From contig JAAANX010000114.1 in assembly GCA_009909085.1 (NCBI GenBank), positions 1-48,546 of the forward strand: 48,546 nt of DNA, given 5' to 3'. Within the stretch, counting starts at the first letter, position 1; each line of letters starts with the position of its first letter. The notes beneath the pieces are model-generated. The model had not been told where the DNA came from and did no database searches. It worked only from the letters and a program-made list of their open reading frames with translations. The position numbers were made by a program, and so were the translations under genes. Positions 28,900 through 36,473 of the stretch are shown in pieces. Origin of the DNA: Cyanobacteria bacterium GSL.Bin1. Its GTDB lineage: Bacteria; Cyanobacteriota; Cyanobacteriia; Cyanobacteriales; Rubidibacteraceae.

Positions 28900-29569
28900 A
28901 GTTGATCAAATCCCCAGACTAGAAAACGGCGATCGCGTAACCCGTCCTGAATTTGAACAGCGGTATCATCAGATGCCCAATCTGAAAAAAGCAGAACTAA
29001 TCGAAGGAGTCGTTTACGTGCCATCTCCCCTGCGCTACAACCGACATGGCAGACCGCACAGTCAAATCATAACCTGGCTCGAAATTTATGCCGTAGCCAC
29101 TCCAGGACTAGAAACTGCAGATAATACAACTGTGCGTCTTGACCTTGATAATGAACCGCAACCCGATGCGCTGCTGCGTCTTGATGAATCTTTAGGTGGG
29201 ACTTCCCGCATCAGCGACGATGATTATCTAGAGGGCGCACCCGAATTAATTGTAGAAATTGCTGGAAGCAGTGTTTCCTATGATTTACATGATAAATTGC
29301 AGGTTTATCGTCGGCATGGGGTTCGGGAATACTTAGTTTGGTTAGTGGAAGACAAGGCATTCCGTTGGTATGTGCTGGCGGAGGGGAACTATCAACTGCA
29401 AACAATGGATTCATCAGGAATCTTAAAAAGCCCCTTTTTTTCAGGATTATGGTTGGATGTTTCTGCTCTTTTAACAGGAAATCGGCAGCAGGTGTTAACA
29501 GTGCTTCAGCAAGGGATCAATTCAGCAGACCATCAAGCATTTATCCAAACCTTAGCCAGAGACAAGTAA
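28886..29569 (+). CDS. Uma2-family protein, tandem copy 1
   Basis: 227 residues. Core NEPQPDALLRLDE, then GAPELIVEIAGSSVSYDLHD and KLQVYRRHGVREYLVW, the D-E-K arrangement of a PD-(D/E)XK nuclease. Nearly the same protein as the following gene, with a 290-bp stretch that looks identical at DNA level. The two differ mainly around residues 50-80 and at the C-terminus. Confidence 0.85.
   Translation: MQTNKVDQIPRLENGDRVTRPEFEQRYHQMPNLKKAELIEGVVYVPSPLRYNRHGRPHSQIITWLEIYAVATPGLETADNTTVRLDLDNEPQPDALLRLDESLGGTSRISDDDYLEGAPELIVEIAGSSVSYDLHDKLQVYRRHGVREYLVWLVEDKAFRWYVLAEGNYQLQTMDSSGILKSPFFSGLWLDVSALLTGNRQQVLTVLQQGINSADHQAFIQTLARDK
29141..29430 (+). repeat. 290-bp block identical to 29880-30169
   Basis: From GACCTTGATAATGAACCGC to CAGGAATCTTAAAAAG the two neighbouring Uma2 genes show no difference that I can see, whereas the sequence before and after diverges, including at silent positions. 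Length and register are the same in both copies. Confidence 0.8.
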
Positions 29570-29624
29570 ACACTTTAAGGTCAAAAATCTAAAACATTCC
29601 TCATCTATAGATTTAGATTTCAAT

Positions 29625-30317
29625 ATGCAGAATAGTAAAGTTGATCAAATCCCTAGATTAGAAAACGGCGATCGCGTAACCCGTCCTGAATTTGAACGTC
29701 GGTATCATCAGATGCCAAATCTGAAAAAAGCAGAATTAATCGAAGGAGTCGTTTACGTGCCATCTCCCTTAAGATATCAACAACATGGTCAACCCCACAG
29801 CGACATTATGGGTTGGTTATGGGTTTATAGTGCAGCGACTCTGGGAGTGTATGTCGCAGATAATACAACTGTGCGCTTAGACCTTGATAATGAACCGCAA
29901 CCCGATGCGCTGCTGCGTCTTGATGAATCTTTAGGTGGGACTTCCCGCATCAGCGACGATGATTATCTAGAGGGCGCACCCGAATTAATTGTAGAAATTG
30001 CTGGAAGCAGTGTTTCCTATGATTTACATGATAAATTGCAGGTTTATCGTCGGCATGGGGTTCGGGAATACTTAGTTTGGTTAGTGGAAGACAAGGCATT
30101 CCGTTGGTATGTGCTGGCGGAGGGGAACTATCAACTGCAAACAATGGATTCATCAGGAATCTTAAAAAGTCCCTTCTTTTCGGGATTATGGTTGGATGTT
30201 TCTGCTCTTTTAACAGGAAATCGACAACAAGTGTTAACGGTGCTTCAGCAAGGGATAAACTCGCCTGAACATCAAACTCTTGTCGAAATCTTAACTAAAG
30301 GTAAAGAGGAGGGATGA
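29625..30317 (+). CDS. Uma2-family protein, tandem copy 2
   Basis: 230 residues. Same catalytic layout as its neighbour (PDALLRLDE, ELIVEIAGSS, DKLQVYRRHG). In residues 45-80 (RYQQHGQPHSDIMGWLWVYS) it is closer to the distant copy at 41666 than to the adjacent one. That mosaic pattern, with the identical 290-bp block, points to gene conversion between tandem copies. Confidence 0.85.
   Translation: MQNSKVDQIPRLENGDRVTRPEFERRYHQMPNLKKAELIEGVVYVPSPLRYQQHGQPHSDIMGWLWVYSAATLGVYVADNTTVRLDLDNEPQPDALLRLDESLGGTSRISDDDYLEGAPELIVEIAGSSVSYDLHDKLQVYRRHGVREYLVWLVEDKAFRWYVLAEGNYQLQTMDSSGILKSPFFSGLWLDVSALLTGNRQQVLTVLQQGINSPEHQTLVEILTKGKEEG
29880..30169 (+). repeat. 290-bp block identical to 29141-29430
   Basis: Second member of the conversion-like pair inside the tandem Uma2 genes. 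Its right border is exact: the next base is T here and C in the first copy, and the copies then differ at several positions (codons for S-P-F-F-S-G). Confidence 0.8.
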
Positions 30318-30319
30318 TA

Positions 30320-30373
30320 ATGACGACAGCGACTCAATTCTTAACTTTGCAAGAGTTTCTACAGTTACTGTGA
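30320..30373 (+). pseudogene. N-terminal stub of another Uma2 gene
   Basis: MTTATQFLTLQEFLQLL then TGA. Opening sequences like this (MTxATxxLTLEEFLxLP) start many Uma2 proteins. It breaks off just where the cytidylyltransferase fragment begins (GTG at 30370), so this point marks an insertion or deletion joint. Confidence 0.5.
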
Positions 30374-30792
30374 TTCATCGCGATCGCGTTATTCAAACCT
30401 ATTTTGATCACCAGCCTCAATGTGATTATGTTTCTAATGCTTTAGAACGAACATATCCCAGAGGAATGGATACAGAAGTTTTTTCCTTTGAAAGCCTTTC
30501 TAAAGCCTACTCAGACGCGATCGCGCAGCCCGATCAAGAGCACGTCACTCCTTTTATACTCCATCGACCAGAACGTTTTAATCTTATACCAGTTCTTAAC
30601 TCAGAAAATCATAGTCATCATCGTTGGACAGTTGATACACAAGAAGATTTTGAATTGATCAAGAGAATTTTAGAAGCAGTTTATCCTCAAAAGCCAAATT
30701 GTACCATGGAAGATTGTCTCAATTTATTAAAAGAGCATCCTGAGTGGCAAAAAATTAATGCTCATGTTGAACAGGAAAAATATGGAGAGTAA
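30370..30792 (+). pseudogene. C-terminal part of SpsF-like cytidylyltransferase
   Basis: About 140 residues matching the second half of SpsF/PseF-type nucleotidyltransferases: QCDYVSNALERTYPRGMDTE, EHVTPFILHRPERFNL, SHHRWTVDTQEDFELIKRIL and the end INAHVEQEKYGE. The N-terminal nucleotide-binding part (about 100 residues) is missing, so it is not a working enzyme, although a GTG-started product could be made. In intact loci this step makes a CMP-activated sugar. Confidence 0.72.
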
Positions 30793-30793
30793 A

Positions 30794-31141
30794 ATGATGA
30801 CAAGCTATAAAACCGAGCAAGAGAAATTTTGGTCAGGAACTTTCGGAGATGATTATGTTATAAGAAATCGTGGTGACTTCTCTATAGCAAGTAATATTGC
30901 TCTCTTTTCTAAAATTTTGTATAGAACAAATGGCATCGATTCTTTACTCGAAATTGGAGCTAATATTGGTTTAAAATTAAAAGCAATTAAGCAACTTTTA
31001 CCCCAAGTTAAACTATCAGTAATTGAAGTCAATCAAAAAGCAGTTGAAGAACTAGAAAAAATGGGGGGGGTGACAGTTTATCATCGCGATTATAACTTTC
31101 CTCAAGATGATATCACTTGGTTTTTACTAGAAAAAAGATAA
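30794..31141 (+). pseudogene. Truncated methylase of the pseudaminic-acid-associated type
   Basis: Starts MMTSYKTEQEKFWSGTFGDD and has the SAM-binding LLEIGANIGLKLKAI. The recorded frame ends at 31141 with DDITWFLLEKR. One frame over, the same DNA reads LVFTR, the beginning of the family motif YDLVFTRGVLIHI, so there is a frameshift at about 31110 followed by loss of the rest. The full protein is about 200 residues. It directly follows the cytidylyltransferase, as in intact pse loci. Confidence 0.68.
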
Positions 31142-31146
31142 TAAAA

Positions 31147-31599
31147 ATGAATACATCTCTCTATGAACAAGACTTTTATACTTGGGTGCAACAGCAAGCA
31201 AGTCTCTTAAGTCACAAAAAATTTGATCAGTTGGATTTACCCCATTTAATCGAGGAGTTAGAAGACTTGGGAAAGCGTCACTATGATCAACTTGAATCTC
31301 GTTTGATGCAGTTAATAGCTCACTTGTTAAAATGGCAAGTTCAATACTGGAAACGAACAAACAGTTGGCGAGCGACGATTCGCGTACAAAGAACAGCGAT
31401 CGCGAAACTCCTGCGACGCAATCCTGGTCTCAAATCTCGTTTAGAAGAAGCGATGAGAGAAAGTTGGGAAGAAGCCAGAGACTTAGCAATTATTGAAACT
31501 GATTTACCTGATGAAAAATTTCCTGAAGCCTGTCCTTTTTCCTTAGAAGAAATCCTGAGTGAAACGTTTTTTCCAGAGCCAGAAAATAACTCCCAATGA
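31147..31599 (+). CDS. DUF29-family protein
   Basis: 150 residues starting MNTSLYEQDFYTWVQQQASL, with DLPHLIEELEDLGKRHYDQLESRL and HLLKWQVQYWKRTNSW, the classic DUF29 pattern of many cyanobacterial genomes. Function unknown, helical, no membrane segment. Its TGA overlaps the pseG ATG (ATGA at 31596-31599). It seems to have landed between the methylase fragment and pseG. Confidence 0.85.
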   Translation: MNTSLYEQDFYTWVQQQASLLSHKKFDQLDLPHLIEELEDLGKRHYDQLESRLMQLIAHLLKWQVQYWKRTNSWRATIRVQRTAIAKLLRRNPGLKSRLEEAMRESWEEARDLAIIETDLPDEKFPEACPFSLEEILSETFFPEPENNSQ

Positions 31600-32642
31600 T
31601 AACTCCAACTCAACTCAATTTCTTATTCCGAGTCGAAGCCTCGATCGCGATCGGAAGTGGTCATATAATGCGCTGCTTAGCACTTGCTCAAGCATGGCAA
31701 AATTTAGGGGGAAATGCCATCTTTGCGGTTGCAACAGACATCGGAAAATTACAAACCCGCTTGGAAACAGAAGGAATAACCATTCATCAATTATCTGTCA
31801 CATCGGGAAGCAGAGAAGATGGAGAAGCCGTTATTGCTTTAGCTCAAAAATTAGGGGTTTCTTGGGTTGTGGTGGATGGGTATCAATTTGGAAGAAACTA
31901 TCAGCAACAGTTAAAAGCAACAGGATTAAAGGTGCTGTTTATTGATGATTATGGACACGCTGAACATTATTCGGCTGATTTAGTTTTAAATCAAAACCTT
32001 GGTGCGAATGAGAATTTATATCCTCATCGAGACAACCAGACTCAGTTATTATTAGGAACAAAGTATGCTCTCTTAAGACGCGAGTTTTGGCAATGGCGAA
32101 ACTGGAAACGAGAGATTTCTCCAACTGCGTGTAAGGTTTTAGTAACTCTTGGTGGCGCTGATCCAGACAATGTAACGCTGAAGGTAATGCAGGCTTTATC
32201 TGCTATGGAAAGAGAAGGATTAGAAACAGTAGTAATTGTGGGAGGAAGCAATCCCCATTATGACCAGTTGCAGGGCGTGGCGCAAGCGTCTCCCGTCTCG
32301 ATGACACTGAAGCAGAATGTCACTAATATGCCAGAGTGGATGGCGTGGGCTGATCTTGCCATTGCAGCAGGAGGATCAACCAATTGGGAATTAGCGTTTA
32401 TGGGGTTACCTAGTGTGATTATTACTGTTGCAGACAATCAAAGCGCGATCGCGCAGCAATTAGGCAAAATGGGAATAACCATTAGTTTAGGCTGGTATCA
32501 ACAACTAACGGTTCACCAACTGACAACAGCAGTCTCTGAGTTACTTTCTGCACAAAAACAACGACAACAAATGAGTGAAAAAGGAAGACAGTTAGTTGAT
32601 GGTTTAGGAAGTCAAAGAGTGATTGAAATGATGAGAGAATAA
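31596..32642 (+). CDS. pseG: PseG-type UDP-sugar hydrolase
   Basis: 348 residues, complete. The N-terminal IAIGSGHIMRCLALAQAW has the catalytic-type His about 23. KVLVTLGGADPDNVT and MPEWMAWADLAIAAGGSTNWELAFMG are the UDP-binding parts of this GT-B-like hydrolase. It removes UDP from 2,4-diacetamido-2,4,6-trideoxy-altropyranose in pseudaminic acid synthesis. Every other pse gene seen here is broken, so it has no visible substrate supply in this window; the missing steps may be elsewhere. Confidence 0.85.
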   Translation: MITPTQLNFLFRVEASIAIGSGHIMRCLALAQAWQNLGGNAIFAVATDIGKLQTRLETEGITIHQLSVTSGSREDGEAVIALAQKLGVSWVVVDGYQFGRNYQQQLKATGLKVLFIDDYGHAEHYSADLVLNQNLGANENLYPHRDNQTQLLLGTKYALLRREFWQWRNWKREISPTACKVLVTLGGADPDNVTLKVMQALSAMEREGLETVVIVGGSNPHYDQLQGVAQASPVSMTLKQNVTNMPEWMAWADLAIAAGGSTNWELAFMGLPSVIITVADNQSAIAQQLGKMGITISLGWYQQLTVHQLTTAVSELLSAQKQRQQMSEKGRQLVDGLGSQRVIEMMRE

Positions 32643-32658
32643 GCAAGGGAAAATTAGC

Positions 32659-33231
32659 ATGACATCAACCACAGAGCAACAACTGTATTCAATCGCAGAA
32701 TATCTTGAGTTGGAAAAAAGCGCGATCGAACGTCATGAGTATATTAATGGGGCAATTAGACAAATGGCGGGGGGATCACCAAGACACAACACGATTAAAG
32801 TGAATTTAATTATTGCCCTTGGTTTAGCTCTGAGAAATACATCCTATCGGGTTTTTGATAGCGATCAACGATTATGGATTCCAGAAAATTCTACGTTTAC
32901 TTATCCTGATGTGACTGTTGTTCAAGAACCGATCATGATCGCTGATCAGGATGAAACAGCCCTGACTAACCCCTTACTCATTACGGAAGTTTTATCAGAA
33001 TCAACTCGGAACTATGACCGCAGTGAGAAATTTGTGAGTTACCGCAGTCTTCCCACCTTTCAAGAATATCTCTTAATTGAACAAGATCGGGTGCAGATAG
33101 AACAGCACATCAAGCAAGATGATCACCATTGGTTACTGACCCTTCATGATGATATTAATAGTACCATTTCTTTAGCCTCTGTTTCGATAGAAATTGCGAT
33201 CGCTGATCTTTACGAGCATATAGATATATAA
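32659..33231 (+). CDS. Uma2-family protein
   Basis: 190 residues. Starts MTSTTEQQLYSIAEYLELEK and has YEYINGAI-like HEYINGAIRQMAGGSP, TYPDVTVVQ, PLLITEVLSESTRNYDRSEKF and QEYLLIEQDRVQIE. These give the D, E and K of the nuclease fold. It sits between intact pseG and a second pseG tail. Confidence 0.85.
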   Translation: MTSTTEQQLYSIAEYLELEKSAIERHEYINGAIRQMAGGSPRHNTIKVNLIIALGLALRNTSYRVFDSDQRLWIPENSTFTYPDVTVVQEPIMIADQDETALTNPLLITEVLSESTRNYDRSEKFVSYRSLPTFQEYLLIEQDRVQIEQHIKQDDHHWLLTLHDDINSTISLASVSIEIAIADLYEHIDI

Positions 33232-33240
33232 AGGTCATCC

Positions 33241-33450
33241 GCGATCGCGCAAAAATTAGGCAAAATGGGAGTAACCATCAGTTTAGGTTGGTATCAACAA
33301 CTAACAGTTAATCAACTGACAACAGCCATTTCTGAGTTACTTTCTGCACAGCAAAAACGTCAACAGATGATCGAAAAAGGAAGACAGTTAGTTGATGGCT
33401 TGGGGAGTCAAAGAGTAATTGAAATGATGAAAAAGGATACTATCTTTTAA
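33241..33450 (+). pseudogene. Second copy of the pseG 3' end
   Basis: AIAQKLGKMGVTISLGWYQQ and LVDGLGSQRVIEMM repeat the last 65 codons of pseG, with a few substitutions (such as VTIS for ITIS, NQL for HQL). The copy begins exactly at a HIP1 site (GCGATCGCGC at 33241), matching the HIP1 site inside pseG at 32445. It lacks the first 280 residues. Confidence 0.8.
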
Positions 33451-34103
33451 TTAAACACAAGATTAAAACCTTCTTGCGAAAAGTGCTTATCGTGAGAGAG
33501 TACGTCTGCTTCTACTCCTGCTGTTGCGCCCCACCAATGAGCTAAATGTTCAACAGCCCTGTCTGATCTTGGATGAGGAAACGCCCGCATTTCCGACGCA
33601 TAAGCTGCCAGTGCTTTCCGTTTAAGATGCAGGGTGTCAGAAATATCCACAAACCAGTTTGGGTGAAAGGGAGCTTTAACTGGGGAAACCTGCCATTCTG
33701 TGCTGGAGAGAACTTCAAAGAAGAGAATGGTCTTTGTGGGATTATGAGGAGTCGATCGCGCTGCAGTGATTACGGCTTCACTGACTCGTTGATGATCAAT
33801 GTTGACATCCCCTGGATAGTGGGTGTAAATGCGCTGAGGGGAATGTTCTTGAATTGCTGGCTTGATCGCCTTGATAATATCGAGTAAATCGCAGTGATCC
33901 ATCCGATTATCAGGAAAATCCATTAATTTTAAGGACTGAACCCCTAAAATCTCCTTTGCTTGCTGGGCGGATTGGGCTAAAGCGGAGAGTTCAGTGCTTC
34001 TTTGGGCGCGATCGCGCTTTTGGTCCCGACTGGTCGCCCCTTCTGCTAAAATCAGGACGTGAACAGTGTCTCCTTTTTGAGTGTGGTGCGCGATCGTGGC
34101 AAG
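33447..34103 (-). pseudogene. PIG-L (LmbE-like) deacetylase without its N-terminus
   Basis: The open frame reads LATIAHHTQKGDTVHVLILA then EGATSRDQKRDRAQRSTELSA, MDFPDNRMDH, and YTHYPGDVNIDHQRVSEAV, as in PIG-L deacetylases. The N-terminal APHPDDE zinc site should lie about 10 residues before LATIAHH, but family sequence stops at about 34103 and unrelated DNA follows. A shorter product could begin at the internal ATG (33921-33923). Such deacetylases occur in amino-sugar loci. It converges with the pseG tail, overlapping by 4 nt. Confidence 0.7.
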
Positions 34104-34328
34104 CCTTATCCTAATAATTTACTCGCTCACATTATTCAAAGCCTTTCCGATTAAATTAACTACTGGTGTATCCCATCCGTTAATAAGTAAATGTTGATAA
34201 CGCTCTCGATCTCGGAGACGATGCACAGACCCATCAACGGGCTGAGGCTGTGGATTTATTTTTCCATCTCTAATTTTTAACCAAGAACTTTGAAATAAAT
34301 TGATTGCTATCTTAGTTAACTTGTCATA

Positions 34329-34745
34329 TAGCAATCCTAAATCATTTGTAAAAAATAAGCCGTCCTTAATTAGTAACCACTGGATAACAGCAGCGCGATC
34401 GCGCTGACTTAGGTATCCTCTCGAACCTTTATATTTGACCTTCAGGGCTTCAATTCCAAAACCCAGCATATTGAACTTTCACTTTACTAATAAATGGAGC
34501 TGAAACCCCTAAGGTTTCTTGAATGGTTTTGGTTTTCAAGCCTTGAGTCAGCATTTTGAGCGCTAAAGCTCTTTTCAGTTCTGTTGCTTTCGGATTACTA
34601 GCAATAAATTTTTCTAGCTCTTCTAGAGCATCTGTTGCACAAGACTCGTTGATTTGTGTCATGAAGCTTAAATTGGGTCGGAATGACATTTATTTCTAGA
34701 GTTTACTTTATCATTTGAATATTTACAACTCATTTAGGATTGCTA
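34329..34745. mobile_element. 417-bp IS630-family derivative with TA duplication
   Basis: The ends are inverted repeats: TAGCAATCCTAAATCATTTG at the left and, read on the minus strand from the right end, TAGCAATCCTAAATGAGTTG. Both sides are flanked by TA (34327-34328 and 34746-34747), the normal IS630/Tc1-mariner duplication. Inside, the minus strand holds only the helix-turn-helix head of an IS630 transposase. The DDE catalytic part is gone, so it cannot move itself. Confidence 0.8.
34450..34689 (-). pseudogene. IS630 transposase N-terminal domain remnant
   Basis: MSFRPNLSFMTQINESCATD and then ALALKMLTQGLKTKTIQETL, GVSAPFISKVKVQYAGF. This is the helix-turn-helix head of IS630 transposases. 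The next family segment, FGIEALKVKYKGSRGYLSQR, is in another frame just downstream (about 34380-34460), so there is a frameshift as well as loss of the rest. Confidence 0.7.
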
Positions 34746-34828
34746 TAGCTACTTCGTAATGTATCTTGGTTAGTAAACTCGGTTTTAGTTTGAACTAAAA
34801 TATCTCCTGTATCAATTCCTTCATCTAA

Positions 34829-34972
34829 TACTGCCAGTCGCTTTTGTGCTGCTTGAGAGTCTCCAACTGATGCTTCTTGAACTACTAACTGAGAGGCAAC
34901 TAATTCAAATGCCAGTCTGCGATTTTGCCACCACTGTTGAGTAATTTGCTGATGACTTGCTATGACAATGTA
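34829..34972 (-). pseudogene. PIN-domain (VapC-type) toxin fragment
   Basis: The minus strand reads IVIASHQQITQQWWQNRRLA, then FELVASQLVVQEASVGDSQA and AQKRLAVL. This fits the N-terminal third of a cyanobacterial PIN toxin family (ExxSxLVxxE after a WW motif). The first catalytic Asp segment before IVIASH is missing and the rest is replaced by formyltransferase sequence at about 34829. Confidence 0.5.
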
Positions 34973-35036
34973 CTGTTTCTAAATCTTTAAGATCGCGACG
35001 AATTCGCCCCGCCAGTGTTAAATAACGACCATTCAT
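34973..35036 (-). pseudogene. HEPN (HepT-like) toxin N-terminal stub
   Basis: MNGRYLTLAGRIRRDLKDLE then TV, after which family sequence ends and PIN-toxin sequence begins in another frame. Starts like this are seen in HepT/HEPN toxins that follow MNT nucleotidyltransferase antitoxins. Its ATG overlaps the stop of the preceding stub (ATGA). Confidence 0.5.
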
Positions 35037-35167
35037 AATGGTTGTCCTTCTTCCTTTAAAAAATCGGAGGCTTGTTGAGCAATGATTTTGGCTTGTTGCC
35101 ATCGTTTTTCCGTTTGCGCGATCGCGCTTTGTTTTCGCCGTCTTGCTGTGGCTTTGTAGGAATTCAT
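35033..35167 (-). pseudogene. MntA-like nucleotidyltransferase antitoxin stub
   Basis: 44 residues: MNSYKATARRRKQSAIAQTE, KRWQQAKIIAQQASDFLKEE, then GQPL and stop. The pattern fits the N-terminal helix of MNT antitoxins, which should continue to GSLARG and a D-x-D motif, absent here. It is coupled to the HEPN stub by an ATGA overlap. Together they look like a collapsed MntA-HepT pair. Confidence 0.5.
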
Positions 35168-35207
35168 TTGTCATCCTCTCCCCCAATTTCTGTTTCTTTT
35201 TATCCTA

Positions 35208-35993
35208 TCATTTCTCTGGAAAACCCAGTCTGGCTAAAATTTCGCTGCGTTGGTCGTCTTCTTCATATTCAAAGTGAAAATAACTCTCCTGTTCACTGTA
35301 GCCATAGAGAAGATTATTTGATTGGATTTCATGATAAAATGGTACAACTTGAGCGCGATCGAGAACTTTCCATAGTCCCAGAAGGTAGCCACAAAAATAG
35401 CTAACAAAATAACGGATTTCTTCTAAGGAAAATTCTTGTTCATAAGGCTCATGATAGACTGATTGAATGGGTTCAATTTTTTCTTCAACACATCGGCGAA
35501 TAGAAAAATCAATGCTACCTCTATAATCTCTCACAACAATAATATAGTTATAAGTTGCATTGGGTTTAATGATTTCAGTAAATAGGGGAAAGGTAAAACT
35601 CGATTTATAATCGTCAAAACAACGACTACTTTTTCCAAATAAATGTTTTAGACTAAGGTAAATTTTAGGCAATTCTATAGTTTCAATCTTTAAATTAAAG
35701 GCTGTAAAAAATCTACCATCGTTTTTGATAGGAATCGTGTAGCTTGATAAGTTAAAATAATCTTCATCACTAAGACGATAGAAACGGTAATGCGCTTGCT
35801 TTAAATCTAAATCAAGTGCTTCATAAACGATTGAGGAAAAAGACTGAAGGCATTGTTTTAAATACTCATTTAGCTGCAATTCTTTAAGCAACAACTGTTT
35901 CTCTTCTGTTGAGAGATTCCTGATTTTCTGAACAATTCCTTTGACTAATTGAGAGTTCATGGACGATCGCTGCTGAGTTGATTTATTAATCAT
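35208..35993 (-). CDS. Hypothetical protein, about 261 residues
   Basis: Not recognised. Soluble and helical at the N-terminus (VQKIRNLSTEEKQLLLKELQ), followed by mixed alpha/beta sequence with many aromatic residues. Its C-terminal DDQRSEILARLGFPEK is acidic. No membrane helix or nuclease motif is evident. The start is set at the first ATG (35991-35993, MINKS); a later ATG at 35958-35960 (MNSQLVKG) is also possible and avoids the HIP1-like bases. Confidence 0.6.
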   Translation of the reverse strand: MINKSTQQRSSMNSQLVKGIVQKIRNLSTEEKQLLLKELQLNEYLKQCLQSFSSIVYEALDLDLKQAHYRFYRLSDEDYFNLSSYTIPIKNDGRFFTAFNLKIETIELPKIYLSLKHLFGKSSRCFDDYKSSFTFPLFTEIIKPNATYNYIIVVRDYRGSIDFSIRRCVEEKIEPIQSVYHEPYEQEFSLEEIRYFVSYFCGYLLGLWKVLDRAQVVPFYHEIQSNNLLYGYSEQESYFHFEYEEDDQRSEILARLGFPEK

Positions 35994-36021
35994 TTTAGCA
36001 ACTTTCAAGTTATGATCGTTA

Positions 36022-36123
36022 TACCATTTTCAAAAAATCCTGCTACGGTTGATCCCCCCAACCCCCCCTTATTAAGGGGGGGCTTAGTTGATCGTTATGT
36101 AGTGCCAATTATTCAAAATGGTA
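36022..36123. repeat. MITE-like element with an internal GC-rich palindrome
   Basis: The ends form inverted repeats: TACCATTTTCAAAA at 36022 and, on the opposite strand from 36123, TACCATTTTGAATA. Inside is the familiar cyanobacterial repeat GATCCCCCCAACCCCCC with a 9-bp stem (CCCCCCCTT / AAGGGGGGG) around 36062-36082. No ORF. Flanking TA is present on the left only. Confidence 0.6.
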
Positions 36124-36213
36124 TTAGTTCTATTTTGCCCAGGTGCTGCACGCAAGCCGTAGAGCCTTGCGCTACATTAGTGGTAGAGAGATAATTCATG
36201 AGGAAACCAAGCT

Positions 36214-36471
36214 ATGACAATTAAAGAGCAATTACTCCGAGAATTAGAAACAGCCCCACAACCTGTGACCGAAGAAGTGTTTGACTTTTTATTACTCGCT
36301 AAAATTAAACATCACCGCTCCTCATCTTATGAGCAATCAGAAAATACCCAGTTGTTAGGAGCATTTGCAGAGAAGTTAGTAGCTGATATTCCTGAAGAGG
36401 TTTTAAATGAGTTGCCTACTGATAGTGCTGAACAACATGATCATTATATTTATGGAACTCCAAAACGATAA
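36214..36471 (+). CDS. Antitoxin-like protein upstream of a PIN toxin
   Basis: 85 residues: MTIKEQLLRELETAPQPVTE then EVFDFLLLAKIKH, the usual opening of the small DUF2281-like antitoxins that precede PIN toxins in cyanobacteria. The C-terminus is acidic. A ribosome-binding GAGGAAA lies 10 bp upstream. The toxin gene starts 2 bp after the stop. Confidence 0.7.
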   Translation: MTIKEQLLRELETAPQPVTEEVFDFLLLAKIKHHRSSSYEQSENTQLLGAFAEKLVADIPEEVLNELPTDSAEQHDHYIYGTPKR

Positions 36472-36473
36472 GA

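Larger units (their letters stand above)
34119..34829 (-). pseudogene. Formyltransferase C-terminal region split by an IS630 derivative
   Basis: Minus-strand 34829-34748 reads LDEGIDTGDILVQTKTEFTN then QDTLRSS. After removing 34329-34745 and one TA, the frame continues YDKLTKIAINLFQSSWLKIR, PQPQPVDGSVHRLRDRERY and VVNLIGKALNNVSE to the stop. DEGIDTGDI and the downstream pattern fit methionyl-tRNA-formyltransferase-like enzymes that formylate amino sugars. The N-terminal half is missing, replaced by a PIN-toxin fragment. So the gene has been broken twice. Confidence 0.65.

Noticed and set aside
36012-36194. 60-residue plus-strand frame through the GC-rich palindrome
   Set aside because: It is translated from the MITE-like repeat and has no conserved features.
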